DNA of 64,000 bases from assembly GCA_948146395.1 (NCBI GenBank), contig OX411545.1, positions 24,941,526-25,005,525 of the forward strand, given 5' to 3'. Under the pieces are notes generated by a model. The model did no database searches. It saw nothing but the letters and a program-made list of their open reading frames with translations, and was not told the DNA's origin. Made by a program: the position numbers and the translations under genes. Shown in pieces: positions 39,901 to 40,919 of this stretch. The stretch is from Fragum whitleyi (taxonomy: Eukaryota > Mollusca > Bivalvia > Cardiida > Cardiidae). Each line of letters starts with the position of its first letter. Position 1 is the first letter of the stretch.

Positions 39901-40919
39901 TGCATTACTTTTGTTAGTGCCTATTTACTCATACACACTTATAATAGTATTTGGCTGACCCCTTGTAATGTCAACTATATTTTTCTGGAGAAAGTTTTCG
40001 AAATGAACAACTTTCTCCAGAAAAATGTATTTGACATTTATGCAGCAACAACAAAAAAAATAACAATTATGAAAGAATCAAATGACATTCAATGTTTTGT
40101 ACTCATCAGAAAATAATTTTCTTGTAATTCAATGTATAGTGTACAAACATTAACAAGTTAATTTTTGTCTGCAACTGCCATTAGATGAGTATATTAAGAA
40201 ACCATTGCATATGCAAATATCCTAGGTTATTTAAATTATGAAAGACAATCCATGTCTATGTTATTTGGTTTATTGTTTAATAAAAATGTCATGAGTTCAA
40301 TTTAATTTTAGATTGTTACTCATTTAATATGTGTTGAGGAAAGAAGAGTTTTGACTGAATGTCATCTACACATTTTTCCAATGAATTCTCAACGGTTTTC
40401 CAAAACAAATATTTGTTTATAGGCAGATACAACTATTTTGCACTGACACAAAAGTGAATGATCTCAATCAACTGTGAGGCCAGACTGGTAAAAAAATTAA
40501 AATGAATCATTCACCTATATGAAATTGTTTAAAGTGTAAAGCCTAGGCTTATTATTAATGTTTCTTACTTGATGCATTAAGCAAAGTTTTTTATGAGTTT
40601 TTTTTTCATATTTCAGCCAAGTGAGCCAGAGAGTGATACAGACAGTATAGATCCACCACTTCCTCCCCCACCCCCGCCGGCATCACCGCCACCCCCTCCC
40701 TTCACATCATACAACAGACAAAATTATCATGACCCACTTCCCAGTATAACAAACAGTTGGCAACAGCCACAAAATAATTCTTCTTTCAACGCGTATCAAT
40801 ATACAGACAGTGAAGCCGAAAGTAGTCATTACGCGTATAGTTTGAACGGTGGTCAAATTGTGTTAAATAATACAGCGGGATCGAGAGCTCCGTTACCAGG
40901 ATTCTCATCGTTTGTATGA
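780..40919 (+). CDS. sdk: Sidekick cell-adhesion receptor, 30 exons, 5'-partial
   Basis: Sidekick proteins are single-pass homophilic adhesion molecules of the Ig superfamily that act at cell-cell contacts, including synaptic layers and epithelial tricellular junctions in other animals. Thirty exons joined by GT-AG sites give one uninterrupted frame of 5,186 bp ending in TGA at 40917-40919. The order is half of Ig5, Ig6, FN3-1 to FN3-13, a ~24-residue transmembrane helix (exon 27) followed by SRRGH, and a ~210-residue tail. The tail has the stretch [17 protein letters not shown], an Asp run, a polyproline run and the terminal GFSSFV, a class-I PDZ ligand known from vertebrate Sidekicks. Exactly 13 FN3 domains is the family number. 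The family is about 2,200 residues, so ~450 N-terminal residues lie upstream of the window. Many N-x-S/T sequons fit an extracellular region. Exon boundaries are my manual calls, not transcript evidence. Confidence 0.95.
951..1378 (+). other. Intron, no element recognised
   Basis: AT-rich intron between Ig5 and Ig6. I see no repeat or coding signal in it. Confidence 0.6.
1379..1672 (+). CDS. sdk: sdk exon 2: complete Ig6
   Basis: The exon is 294 bp and phase 1-1, with acceptor TTTCAG and donor GTAAGT. It encodes one whole Ig domain: first cysteine in ATFPCGV, core tryptophan in VTWQW, and second cysteine in DTGNYTCNV. It is the last Ig before the FN3 array, the position of Ig6 in Sidekick. 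Confidence 0.93.
1673..2984 (+). other. Intron, mostly unassigned
   Basis: The 2388-2510 stretch (TCTCCGGAGCATAACTCTTA and following) resembles the leader of the TATACGCCCG element at 42.9 kb and is probably an old fragment. The rest shows no structure I can name. Confidence 0.45.
2985..3147. repeat. Foldback MITE, GGTAGTGGACC family (copy 1)
   Basis: The element is palindromic across ~160 bp. Its arms carry AATAGTcCCACAACATTTC and its inverse GAAACATTGCAGAACTATTA, and the centre is a perfect palindrome with CCTAATGAAATCATTAGG. Related copies are at 21495, 35021 (half), 38851 and 46303. Confidence 0.75.
3189..3341 (+). CDS. sdk: sdk exon 3: FN3-1, first half
   Basis: The exon is 153 bp, phase 1-1. 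It encodes [11 protein letters not shown], then [20 protein letters not shown]. The B-strand tryptophan normal in FN3 domains is phenylalanine here (VTF). The G-N-T/S-P-I-L-R-F/Y stretch is typical of the first FN3 domain of Sidekick. Confidence 0.9.
3381..4663 (+). mobile_element. Hairpin-ended AGCTCACC element with 8 internal units
   Basis: The 5' end is a hairpin, GCTCACCTGAGCAC then atc then GTGCTC-a-AGGTGAGC, followed by a GTCGTGCG-rich leader. About eight ~145-bp tandem units follow (TTTACACTCTAGAGGCCACA start, GGAAAAGGGGCC end). The 3' end has GGGGAGCGATC, the hairpin AGGACCA-tct-TGGTCCT, and the terminal CTCTTGTT. It has no coding capacity. The plan resembles Helentron-associated (HINE or pearl-like) elements. 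Confidence 0.8.
4664..5121 (+). other. Intron remainder before exon 4
   Basis: No element recognised. The 105-residue open frame on the minus strand here resembles no family I know, and its start of homology lies in the flanking mobile element. Confidence 0.5.
5122..5307 (+). CDS. sdk: sdk exon 4: FN3-1, second half
   Basis: The exon is 186 bp, phase 1-1. It encodes the E-G strands with [20 protein letters not shown] (L-x-P-x-x-x-Y and the A-x-N-x-x-G turn) and ends in the linker AIEMPQQ. The acceptor is ATTTCAG and the donor GTAAGA. Confidence 0.92.
5308..5689 (+). other. Intron with A-rich low-complexity tract
   Basis: A CAAACA/CACACA-rich simple tract lies at about 5440-5510. Nothing else is recognised. 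Confidence 0.6.
5690..5979 (+). CDS. sdk: sdk exon 5: complete FN3-2
   Basis: The exon is 290 bp, phase 1 in and phase 0 out, and is the only exon here that holds a complete FN3 domain alone. It has [20 protein letters not shown] and [20 protein letters not shown]. The donor used is GTAGGT at 5980. The alternative GT at 5984 would put the next exon out of frame, so it was not chosen. Confidence 0.92.
6171..6290 (+). repeat. Fragment of CCCTTGTCATGCTGAA MITE
   Basis: It begins CCCTTGTCATGC and carries CCTGCTTTGGCA and CAGCCTGCACATATGTGCAG, as in the complete copy at 42300-42547. The 3' end is missing. Confidence 0.6.
6315..7724 (+). mobile_element. TTAA-type MITE split by a nested element
   Basis: The left part (6315-6475) starts TTAACCCTTTTCTG and the right part (7658-7724) ends CAGCAAAGGG. 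Together they equal the intact copy at 33766-33995, which starts TTAACCCTTT and ends AAAGGGTTAA. The insertion point is inside its T-run. Confidence 0.75.
6476..7657 (+). mobile_element. Hairpin-ended TATACGCCCGAAGGG element
   Basis: The 5' hairpin is ATACGCCC-gaa-GGGTCGTAT, followed by a GTCC/GTCT microsatellite leader and about five ~160-bp units (AACTCCTCCTAAACTATCAA each). The 3' part has CCCTTCGGGCGTATA, a perfect 15-bp inverse of the 5' end, a short CGC-tct-GCG hairpin and terminal CTCTTGTT. It is inserted in a TTAA-type MITE. Confidence 0.8.
7843..8078 (+). CDS. sdk: sdk exon 6: FN3-3, first half
   Basis: The exon is 236 bp, phase 0 in and phase 2 out. It encodes [20 protein letters not shown] and [20 protein letters not shown] with the core Trp. 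The donor is GTAAGT at 8079. Confidence 0.92.
8385..8636 (-). mobile_element. tRNA-derived SINE, minus strand
   Basis: On the minus strand, 8636 to 8572 reads as a tRNA-like head: GGAGCTCG, an A-box-like GTGGTTAGCGCAC, an anticodon loop CTTGTAA (TGT, Thr-like), and a B box near GCAAGTTCGAGC. The body runs to about 8385. Relatives are at 21855-22055 and 35185-35355. Confidence 0.7.
8696..8796 (+). CDS. sdk: sdk exon 7: FN3-3, second half
   Basis: The exon is 101 bp, phase 2 in and phase 1 out. It encodes [20 protein letters not shown], the E-F strand region, and ends [10 protein letters not shown]. The acceptor TTTTCCAG ends at 8695. Confidence 0.92.
8875..9033. repeat. Foldback MITE, ~65-bp arms
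   Basis: The arms are almost perfect inverses. AGTGTCTTTTTCACTGC and TATAAAGTGCAATTGCCTTA are on the left, with GTGCTAAGGCAATTGCACTT and GCAGTGAAAAAGACACT on the right. The centre is AACGCCCAAAGGGCGTT. Confidence 0.85.
9034..9974 (+). other. Intron with possible larger foldback
   Basis: AATTGCAATCC at 9037 and GGATTGCAATT near 9593 are inverse copies, and a small hairpin (CATTGCA...TGCAATG) lies at 9512-9543. This may be a decayed composite of the preceding MITE. The rest is AT-rich and unassigned. Confidence 0.4.
9975..10073 (+). CDS. sdk: sdk exon 8: FN3-4, first half
   Basis: The exon is 99 bp, phase 1-1. It encodes [20 protein letters not shown] then [13 protein letters not shown], the A-C strands with the core Trp. 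It is too short to be recognised except by frame and splice sites. Confidence 0.9.
10352..10421. repeat. Palindromic MITE
   Basis: GGGGTTAGTGCAAC at the left pairs with GTTGCACTGACCCC at the right, and the inner arms GTAAGTGCCTATA and ATAGGCACTTAC are perfect inverses. A related design is at 51594-51668. Confidence 0.75.
10717..10908 (+). CDS. sdk: sdk exon 9: FN3-4, second half
   Basis: The exon is 192 bp, phase 1-1. It encodes [13 protein letters not shown] and [20 protein letters not shown] with the L-x-P-x-T-x-Y tyrosine corner. It has three N-glycosylation sequons: N-L-T, N-I-T and N-L-T. Confidence 0.93.
10955..11300. repeat. Repeat with GCTTAATAC/GTATTAAGC ends and an internal hairpin
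   Basis: TTGTATTAAGCGACCA near the left and GCTTAATACAAACGGTTGCT near the right are partly inverse. A perfect 25-bp stem lies inside, at 11101-11155. Confidence 0.55.
11101..11155. repeat. Perfect 25-bp stem with 5-nt loop
   Basis: The arms are 11101-11125 and 11131-11155, and the loop is GATGT. All 25 pairs are Watson-Crick. It is most likely a young foldback insertion; a small-RNA hairpin cannot be excluded from sequence. Confidence 0.85.
11420..11540. repeat. Palindromic repeat, GACTCTGGTCA family (copy 1)
   Basis: The outer arms are ATCGATCTAT and ATAGATCGAT. The inner arms are AAGACTCTGGTCA and GGCCAGAGTCTT. The second copy is at 44682-44830. Confidence 0.7.
11541..11971 (+). other. 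Intron remainder before exon 10
   Basis: A short direct repeat, ATCATCAATTC, occurs twice at about 11605-11630. Nothing else is recognised. Confidence 0.5.
11972..12132 (+). CDS. sdk: sdk exon 10: FN3-5, first half
   Basis: The exon is 161 bp, phase 1 in and 0 out. It encodes [20 protein letters not shown] then [20 protein letters not shown]. As in FN3-1, the B-strand Trp is Phe (LQF). Confidence 0.9.
12155..12466. repeat. Two-part foldback element (copy 1)
   Basis: The first part is inverted: AACATGTTAGTGTCTAAAAT with TTTTAAGACACTAACGTGTT, and a centre CGAGGCTCTGCCGAGTC. The second part pairs TTTATCATGCAGTCA with CATTGCATGATAAA. The other copy is at 26451-26747. Confidence 0.75.
12467..13380 (+). 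other. Intron, no element recognised
   Basis: AT-rich sequence before exon 11. Short open frames on both strands have no recognisable features. Confidence 0.5.
13381..13593 (+). CDS. sdk: sdk exon 11: end of FN3-5 and start of FN3-6
   Basis: The exon is 213 bp, phase 0-0. It is the one exon that crosses a domain border: FN3-5 ends with [20 protein letters not shown] and EWFQTLQD, then FN3-6 begins [20 protein letters not shown] with the core VSW. An ancestral phase-1 border intron has apparently been lost. Confidence 0.93.
13594..14475 (+). other. Intron, no element recognised
   Basis: AT-rich intron between exons 11 and 12. I see no repeat or coding signal. Confidence 0.5.
14476..14710 (+). 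CDS. sdk: sdk exon 12: rest of FN3-6
   Basis: The exon is 235 bp, phase 0 in and 1 out. It encodes [20 protein letters not shown] and [20 protein letters not shown]. The donor GTGAGA at 14711 is followed 32 bp later by a perfect-looking foldback element (14743-14816). Confidence 0.93.
14743..14816. repeat. Short palindromic MITE
   Basis: GGTGCAAACTGTTTGCAAAT with TATACCC pairs with GGGTATAATTTGCAAACA and TTTGCACC, with one mismatch near the outer end. The loop contains ACATGT. Confidence 0.8.
14817..15509 (+). other. Intron with a MITE fragment
   Basis: The 15335-15420 stretch (GTGCACGTATGTGGAGGCTG, CTCAGCATGACAAGG) is a minus-strand fragment of the CCCTTGTCATGCTGAA MITE family. The rest is unassigned. 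Confidence 0.5.
15510..15625 (+). CDS. sdk: sdk exon 13: FN3-7, first half
   Basis: The exon is 116 bp, phase 1 in and 0 out. It encodes [20 protein letters not shown] then [19 protein letters not shown]. The acceptor is TTCTTTCAG and the donor GTAAAA. Confidence 0.92.
15697..15725. repeat. Short hairpin
   Basis: ATTGAAGACAGGT and ACCTGTCTTTCAAT pair with one bulged base and a TT loop. Confidence 0.6.
16305..16490. repeat. CpG-containing foldback element
   Basis: CATTCGGAACATCACTCGGT on the left is an imperfect inverse of GGCCGAGTGGTGTCCCAAAT on the right. ATTTCCGTAA pairs with TTACGGAAT inside. The higher CpG content is explained by the element, so I do not call a promoter. Confidence 0.6.
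16491..17965 (+). other. Intron, no element recognised
   Basis: Single-copy-looking AT-rich sequence. It shows none of the terminal motifs of the families found elsewhere. Confidence 0.4.
17966..18155 (+). CDS. sdk: sdk exon 14: FN3-7, second half
   Basis: The exon is 190 bp, phase 0 in and 1 out. It encodes [20 protein letters not shown] and [20 protein letters not shown], ending ETTLPD. The acceptor is TTTACTCCAG. Confidence 0.93.
18156..18564 (+). other. Intron, no element recognised
   Basis: AT-rich intron between FN3-7 and FN3-8. Nothing identified. Confidence 0.5.
18565..18663 (+). CDS. sdk: sdk exon 15: FN3-8, first half
   Basis: The exon is 99 bp, phase 1-1. It encodes [20 protein letters not shown] then [13 protein letters not shown]. 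It has the same size and phase as exon 8 (FN3-4), as expected for FN3 half-modules. Confidence 0.92.
18664..19114 (+). other. Intron inside FN3-8, no element recognised
   Basis: Nothing beyond a weak GCTCATCTGAGCACCTG stretch at about 18797, which may be a remnant of an AGCTCACC element end. Confidence 0.4.
19115..19309 (+). CDS. sdk: sdk exon 16: FN3-8, second half
   Basis: The exon is 195 bp, phase 1-1. It encodes [20 protein letters not shown] and [20 protein letters not shown], ending VEVFTMTIR. The donor is GTAAGT at 19310. Confidence 0.93.
19357..19600. repeat. Foldback repeat, AAAAAGGGACCATC family
   Basis: TTGTGACCTGTCATGCAAAA at the left is a diverged inverse of GGTCCCTTTTTGTGTGATGG and GGGTCATAATTGTCACA at the right. 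Relatives are at 28449-28753, 32667-32925 and 47143-47257. Confidence 0.65.
19601..19970 (+). other. Intron remainder, unassigned
   Basis: No element recognised before exon 17. Confidence 0.5.
19971..20172 (+). CDS. sdk: sdk exon 17: FN3-9, most of domain
   Basis: The exon is 202 bp, phase 1 in and 2 out. It encodes [40 protein letters not shown] and SVTTYAVTG. The intron falls just before the E-F loop leucine of the next exon. Confidence 0.93.
20173..20781 (+). other. Intron, no element recognised
   Basis: AT-rich intron inside FN3-9. Nothing identified. Confidence 0.5.
20782..20885 (+). CDS. sdk: sdk exon 18: FN3-9, end
   Basis: The exon is 104 bp, phase 2 in and 1 out. It encodes [20 protein letters not shown] and ends EQKTLED. 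It is followed by the largest intron of the window (about 6 kb), which carries the 4.6-kb inverted-end element. Confidence 0.92.
20914..21118 (+). repeat. Fragment of GATTGGCTGAAAAGTTGG repeat
   Basis: It shares TTGGTTTTATTCCCCAATGA, GTAGTCCTGTAAGAAA and TTGTTGATTTCATGGAG with copies at 33600, 46740, 53500 and 58600. It stops where the inverted-end element begins at 21120. Confidence 0.65.
21495..21658. repeat. Foldback MITE, GGTAGTGGACC family (copy 2)
   Basis: It begins TTAAGGTAGTGGACCCGTAA and ends TTACAGGTCCACTACCTTAA, with an inverted interior (AATGTTAACCAATGTTTCCT...). Confidence 0.8.
21855..22055 (-). mobile_element. tRNA-derived SINE, minus strand, decayed
   Basis: It shares ATTGCTACCCAATTCTACAG and GTGTTTTGCCCATAAACA with the copies at 8385 and 35185. 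The tRNA-like head at the right is degraded. Confidence 0.6.
22056..23556 (+). other. Interior of the 4.6-kb element, unassigned
   Basis: AT-rich, with a homopolymer A stretch at 23286-23310. No open frame with recognisable features. Confidence 0.4.
23557..24494 (-). mobile_element. AGCTCACC hairpin-ended element, minus strand
   Basis: Read on the minus strand it starts AGCTCACCTGAGCATTATCA with GCTCAAGGT completing the 5' hairpin. It carries several diverged internal units (ACATTTTCAGCAAGTTTGA and similar on the + strand) and ends TCCTCTTGTT at 23557. Confidence 0.7.
24502..24855 (-). mobile_element. TATACCCCC hairpin-ended element, minus strand
   Basis: Read on the minus strand it starts ATACCCCCTAAACTAAGC-TTTTGGGGTA, a 5' hairpin, followed by a GTCAGTCTGTCTG leader. 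The same sequence order occurs on the + strand at 28913-30597. Confidence 0.65.
25360..25517 (+). mobile_element. Short TATGCCCCCG hairpin-ended element
   Basis: At 158 bp it has the minimal plan: hairpin ATGCCCCC-gtta-GGGAGGCAT, a GTCCGTCCGTC leader, the inverse arm CGGGGGCAT, hairpin TGTCA...TGACA, then GCTCTTGTT. It has no tandem units. It interrupts the right arm of the 4.6-kb element. Confidence 0.75.
25869..25920. repeat. Short foldback
   Basis: ATTAATACCTA at the left and TATAGGTATAAATTAA at the right are near inverses, with AAAGA/TCTTT-like pairing in the middle. Confidence 0.5.
26451..26747. repeat. Two-part foldback element (copy 2)
   Basis: It matches 12155-12466 in order: AATAACATGTTAGTG, TCTGGTCGAGGTTGGGAGAA, GACGAGGCTCTGCCGAGTC and GGCTTCATTGCATGATAAA. 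Confidence 0.75.
26933..27003 (+). CDS. sdk: sdk exon 19: FN3-10, first part
   Basis: The exon is 71 bp, phase 1 in and 0 out, the shortest exon of the set. It encodes [20 protein letters not shown] followed by VSWE. The acceptor is TTAATTTCAG and the donor GTAGGA. Confidence 0.88.
27004..27439 (+). other. Intron, no element recognised
   Basis: AT-rich intron inside FN3-10. Confidence 0.5.
27440..27665 (+). CDS. sdk: sdk exon 20: FN3-10, rest
   Basis: The exon is 226 bp, phase 0 in and 1 out. It encodes [20 protein letters not shown] and [20 protein letters not shown], ending VPVYVGEA. Its W-N-G and L-G-Y motifs match FN3-2 and FN3-6. Confidence 0.93.
27666..28448 (+). other. Intron, mostly unassigned
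   Basis: The 27840-28150 stretch (GTCTGTCTGTGAAACCCTCC) looks like the leader and body of a decayed hairpin-ended element, but no ends are clear. Confidence 0.35.
28449..28753. repeat. Foldback repeat, AAAAAGGGACCATC family
   Basis: It has GGTCACAAAAAAAAGAGATC at the left and GATGGTCCCTTTTGGCGTGA with CGGATCACA at the right. It contains an internal AAAAAGGGACCATCTAGGAA and CTAGTCAGTC...GACTAGG pair. Confidence 0.6.
28913..30597 (+). mobile_element. TATATCCCC hairpin-type element split by a nested element
   Basis: The left part 28913-29003 and the right part 30388-30597 are collinear with the reverse complement of 24502-24855 (shared TGTAG..TTTTTTGTCC and AGAGATGTGCAAGT). The gap between them is the AGCTCCACTGG element. 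The 3' end is near GTCTTCTTGT. Confidence 0.7.
29005..30387 (+). mobile_element. Hairpin-ended AGCTCCACTGG element
   Basis: It starts AGCTCCACTGGCCGAAGGCG with a GTCCGTCGTGC leader. It has about eight ~120-145-bp units (CATCTCCTCCTGAACCATT, TTGACCCCCAAATATGGG). The 3' end has CCAGTGGAGCGATAC, hairpin AGGCCC-tctt-GGGCCT and CTCTTGT. Two adjacent units (period 141 bp, from about 29704 to 30012) look identical. Confidence 0.8.
30648..30763 (+). CDS. sdk: sdk exon 21: FN3-11, first half
   Basis: The exon is 116 bp, phase 1 in and 0 out. It encodes [20 protein letters not shown] then [19 protein letters not shown]. Just downstream, at about 30796-30880, the intron contains a short decayed copy of this exon's 3' part (CCATGGTTACCAACTCTACT and onward). 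Confidence 0.92.
30880..31127 (-). mobile_element. TTAA-flanked piggyBac-like MITE
   Basis: It is bounded by TTAA at 30880 and 31124. The ends are CCCTTGTCATGCTGAA and the near-inverse TTTCAGCATGGCAAGAG. The CAGCCTGCAC palindrome is near the right, so it is inverted relative to 42300-42547. Confidence 0.7.
31128..31409 (+). other. Intron with a hairpin-element 3' end remnant
   Basis: GGCACCAACAGGGGGTACTC followed by TTGTT at 31350-31384 resembles the 3' terminus of the element at 35971-36269. Confidence 0.4.
31410..31590 (+). CDS. sdk: sdk exon 22: FN3-11, second half
   Basis: The exon is 181 bp, phase 0 in and 1 out. It encodes [20 protein letters not shown] and [20 protein letters not shown], ending YRNRTLEG. 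The acceptor is TTTGTTTCAG. Confidence 0.93.
31591..32162 (+). repeat. Intron with CRE-like repeat
   Basis: The 31960-32100 stretch (GTGAAATTATCAAAAACTTA, two TGACGTCA-type motifs, TTGCATAGCAATCAC) recurs diverged at 34380-34510 and partly at 37208. It probably belongs to the same element as the next foldback. Confidence 0.5.
32163..32315. repeat. Long foldback, ~65-bp arms
   Basis: TGTAAGATCGATTTATATTT, CATT, TGAACAACA and CTATATT on the left pair with AATATAG, TGTTGTTCA, AATGAAATATAAATCGATCT and TACA on the right. ATAATC and GATTAT close the stem. A decayed relative is at 37330-37480. Confidence 0.85.
32334..32462 (+). pseudogene. Decayed tandem copy of sdk exon 23
   Basis: The stretch aligns along most of exon 23. 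Shared blocks are GAGAGACCA, TTTCTGGAATAT, GATGTCATGTG (exon: GACGTCATGTG) and AATGGTCAGATTGTCAGCTA. The acceptor AG reads AA, an in-frame TAA replaces the codon after TSL's serine, a 4-bp net insertion lies after ATGTG, and the homology stops before the donor. It therefore cannot encode an FN3 half-domain now. Confidence 0.85.
32509..32640 (+). CDS. sdk: sdk exon 23: FN3-12, first half
   Basis: The exon is 132 bp, phase 1-1. It encodes [20 protein letters not shown] then [21 protein letters not shown] decayed copy of this exon lies immediately upstream at 32334-32462. Confidence 0.92.
32667..32925. repeat. Foldback repeat, AAAAAGGGACCATC family, decayed
   Basis: It has TGTGACACATGAAAGGATAG at the left and GACTGGGGTCGACACTTTAC with CTCAGATGGTC at the right, matching 28449-28753. 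Confidence 0.55.
33105..33266 (+). CDS. sdk: sdk exon 24: FN3-12, second half
   Basis: The exon is 162 bp, phase 1-1. It encodes [40 protein letters not shown] and the end TTLTGPQY. A palindromic element begins 14 bp after it, at 33280. Confidence 0.92.
33280..33550. repeat. Foldback MITE, GGCGTAGCT ends
   Basis: It starts AGGCGTAGCT and ends AGCTACGCCCT. An inner hairpin, 33415-33488, pairs CGTAACTACAGCTT with AAGCTGTAGTTTCG. That inner sequence is close to the hairpins at 48911 and 49925. Confidence 0.7.
33600..34046. repeat. GATTAGGTTTT foldback repeat split by a TTAA MITE
   Basis: The left part ends GAAACTTAAAACCTTATCAC and the right part has GTGTGATTAGGATTTTTGTT, its inverse. Intact versions are at 53500-53780 and 58600-58880. 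Confidence 0.7.
33766..33995 (+). mobile_element. TTAA-flanked piggyBac-like MITE, intact
   Basis: It is bounded by TTAA at 33766 and 33992. The ends are CCCTTTCGTG and CAGCAAAGGG, with an internal hairpin AAGAAATTGCTT...AAGCAATTTCTT. It is the intact version of the split copy at 6315-7724. Confidence 0.8.
34047..34597 (+). other. Intron with a decayed repeat
   Basis: The 34380-34510 stretch is a diverged copy of 31960-32100. The rest is unassigned. Confidence 0.45.
34598..34729 (+). CDS. sdk: sdk exon 25: FN3-13, first half
   Basis: The exon is 132 bp, phase 1-1. It encodes [20 protein letters not shown] then [20 protein letters not shown]. The acceptor is TTGTTTAG and the donor GTATGT. 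Confidence 0.9.
35021..35113. repeat. Half of GGTAGTGGACC MITE
   Basis: It starts CTAAGGTAGTGGACCTGCAA and reaches the central GGTTTCCTAATGATTTCATT. The right arm is absent. Confidence 0.65.
35185..35355 (-). mobile_element. tRNA-derived SINE, minus strand
   Basis: The right end on the minus strand reads GCCCCGGTGGCCTAGCATTT...GGTTCGAGCCCCACC, a tRNA-like head with a clear B box. The body has TTATGGGCAAAACACTTAAT. Confidence 0.7.
35356..35970 (+). other. Intron flanks of exon 26; short direct repeats
   Basis: Outside exon 26, 35790-35950 holds three imperfect ~65-bp direct copies (ATATCTATAAGCATGATGATTTAGCC and similar, each ending near GGAAT.AAT.AA.AA). Confidence 0.5.
35518..35691 (+). 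CDS. sdk: sdk exon 26: FN3-13, second half
   Basis: The exon is 174 bp, phase 1-1. It encodes [20 protein letters not shown] and ends SEIFRTPRP. It completes the thirteenth and last FN3 domain. Confidence 0.93.
35971..36269 (+). mobile_element. Hairpin-ended AGCTCAGCTG element
   Basis: The 5' hairpin is TTTTC-gaa-GAAAA after AGCTCAGCTG. A GTTGGTGTTG-rich leader follows. The 3' end has hairpin CACC-cata-GGTG and ACTCTTGTT. It has no tandem units. Confidence 0.6.
36270..36649 (+). other. Intron remainder before the transmembrane exon
   Basis: AT-rich; nothing recognised. Confidence 0.5.
36650..36778 (+). CDS. sdk: sdk exon 27: transmembrane segment
   Basis: The exon is 129 bp, phase 1-1. After [14 protein letters not shown] comes an uncharged helix of about 24 residues ([20 protein letters not shown] and on), then SRRGHT. 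The arginines after the helix fit a stop-transfer signal, placing the N-terminus outside and the tail in the cytoplasm. Confidence 0.95.
36779..38310 (+). other. Intron with decayed repeats
   Basis: The 37208-37480 stretch is a decayed copy of the 32.0-32.3 kb repeat. The 37740-37870 stretch is a fragment of the CCCTTGTCATGCTGAA MITE with a palindrome at GCCTGCACATATG...TGTGCAGGC. The rest is unassigned. Confidence 0.5.
38311..38840 (+). mobile_element. Two hairpin-type element pieces
   Basis: At 38311 TATGCCACCAAATAAAGTTG opens one fragment. At 38508 another starts ATAAACCCCC...GGGGGGTATGG, a 5' hairpin, followed by a GTCTGTCC leader and ending ACACTCTTGTT at 38840. Confidence 0.55.
38851..39016. 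repeat. Foldback MITE, GGTAGTGGACC family (copy 3)
   Basis: It starts TTAAGGTAGACTAGTAGACC and ends ACAGGTCTACTACCTTAA. The centre CCTAATGAAAGTCATTAGG is palindromic. It ends 23 bp before exon 28. Confidence 0.8.
39040..39214 (+). CDS. sdk: sdk exon 28: cytoplasmic tail, part 1
   Basis: The exon is 175 bp, phase 1 in and 2 out. It encodes [29 protein letters not shown] and an Asn-rich stretch ending NGIYAR. A foldback MITE (38851-39016) ends 23 bp before the exon, so its right end lies in the branch-point and pyrimidine region. Confidence 0.9.
39215..39700 (+). other. Intron with a CAGCCTGCAC palindrome
   Basis: The 39425-39500 stretch (AAGATCAGCCTGCACTGGCA, TGCAGTCTGATCTTAGCC) matches the fragment at 358-436. 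Nothing else is seen. Confidence 0.5.
39701..39848 (+). CDS. sdk: sdk exon 29: cytoplasmic tail, part 2
   Basis: The exon is 148 bp, phase 2 in and 0 out. It encodes [17 protein letters not shown], which resembles a conserved tail block of vertebrate Sidekicks, then a run of six Asp from a GATGAT repeat and [17 protein letters not shown]. Confidence 0.92.
39849..40616 (+). repeat. Intron with a strong hairpin at 39969-40038
   Basis: TTTTTCTGGAGAAAGTT and AACTTTCTCCAGAAAAA are perfect inverses, with outer pairing ATGTCAA...TTGACAT. The remainder of the intron is unassigned. Confidence 0.7.
40617..40919 (+). CDS. sdk: sdk exon 30: cytoplasmic C-terminus and stop
   Basis: The exon is 303 bp including TGA. 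It encodes [12 protein letters not shown], a polyproline run ([15 protein letters not shown], a potential SH3, EVH1 or profilin ligand), and a Ser/Tyr-rich segment ending [12 protein letters not shown]. The last residues match the PDZ-binding C-terminus known from vertebrate Sidekicks, which in those species binds MAGI scaffolds. Confidence 0.96.
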   Translation, partial: PSEPESDTDSIDPPLPPPPPPASPPPPPFTSYNRQNYHDPLPSITNSWQQPQNNSSFNAYQYTDSEAESSHYAYSLNGGQIVLNNTAGSRAPLPGFSSFV

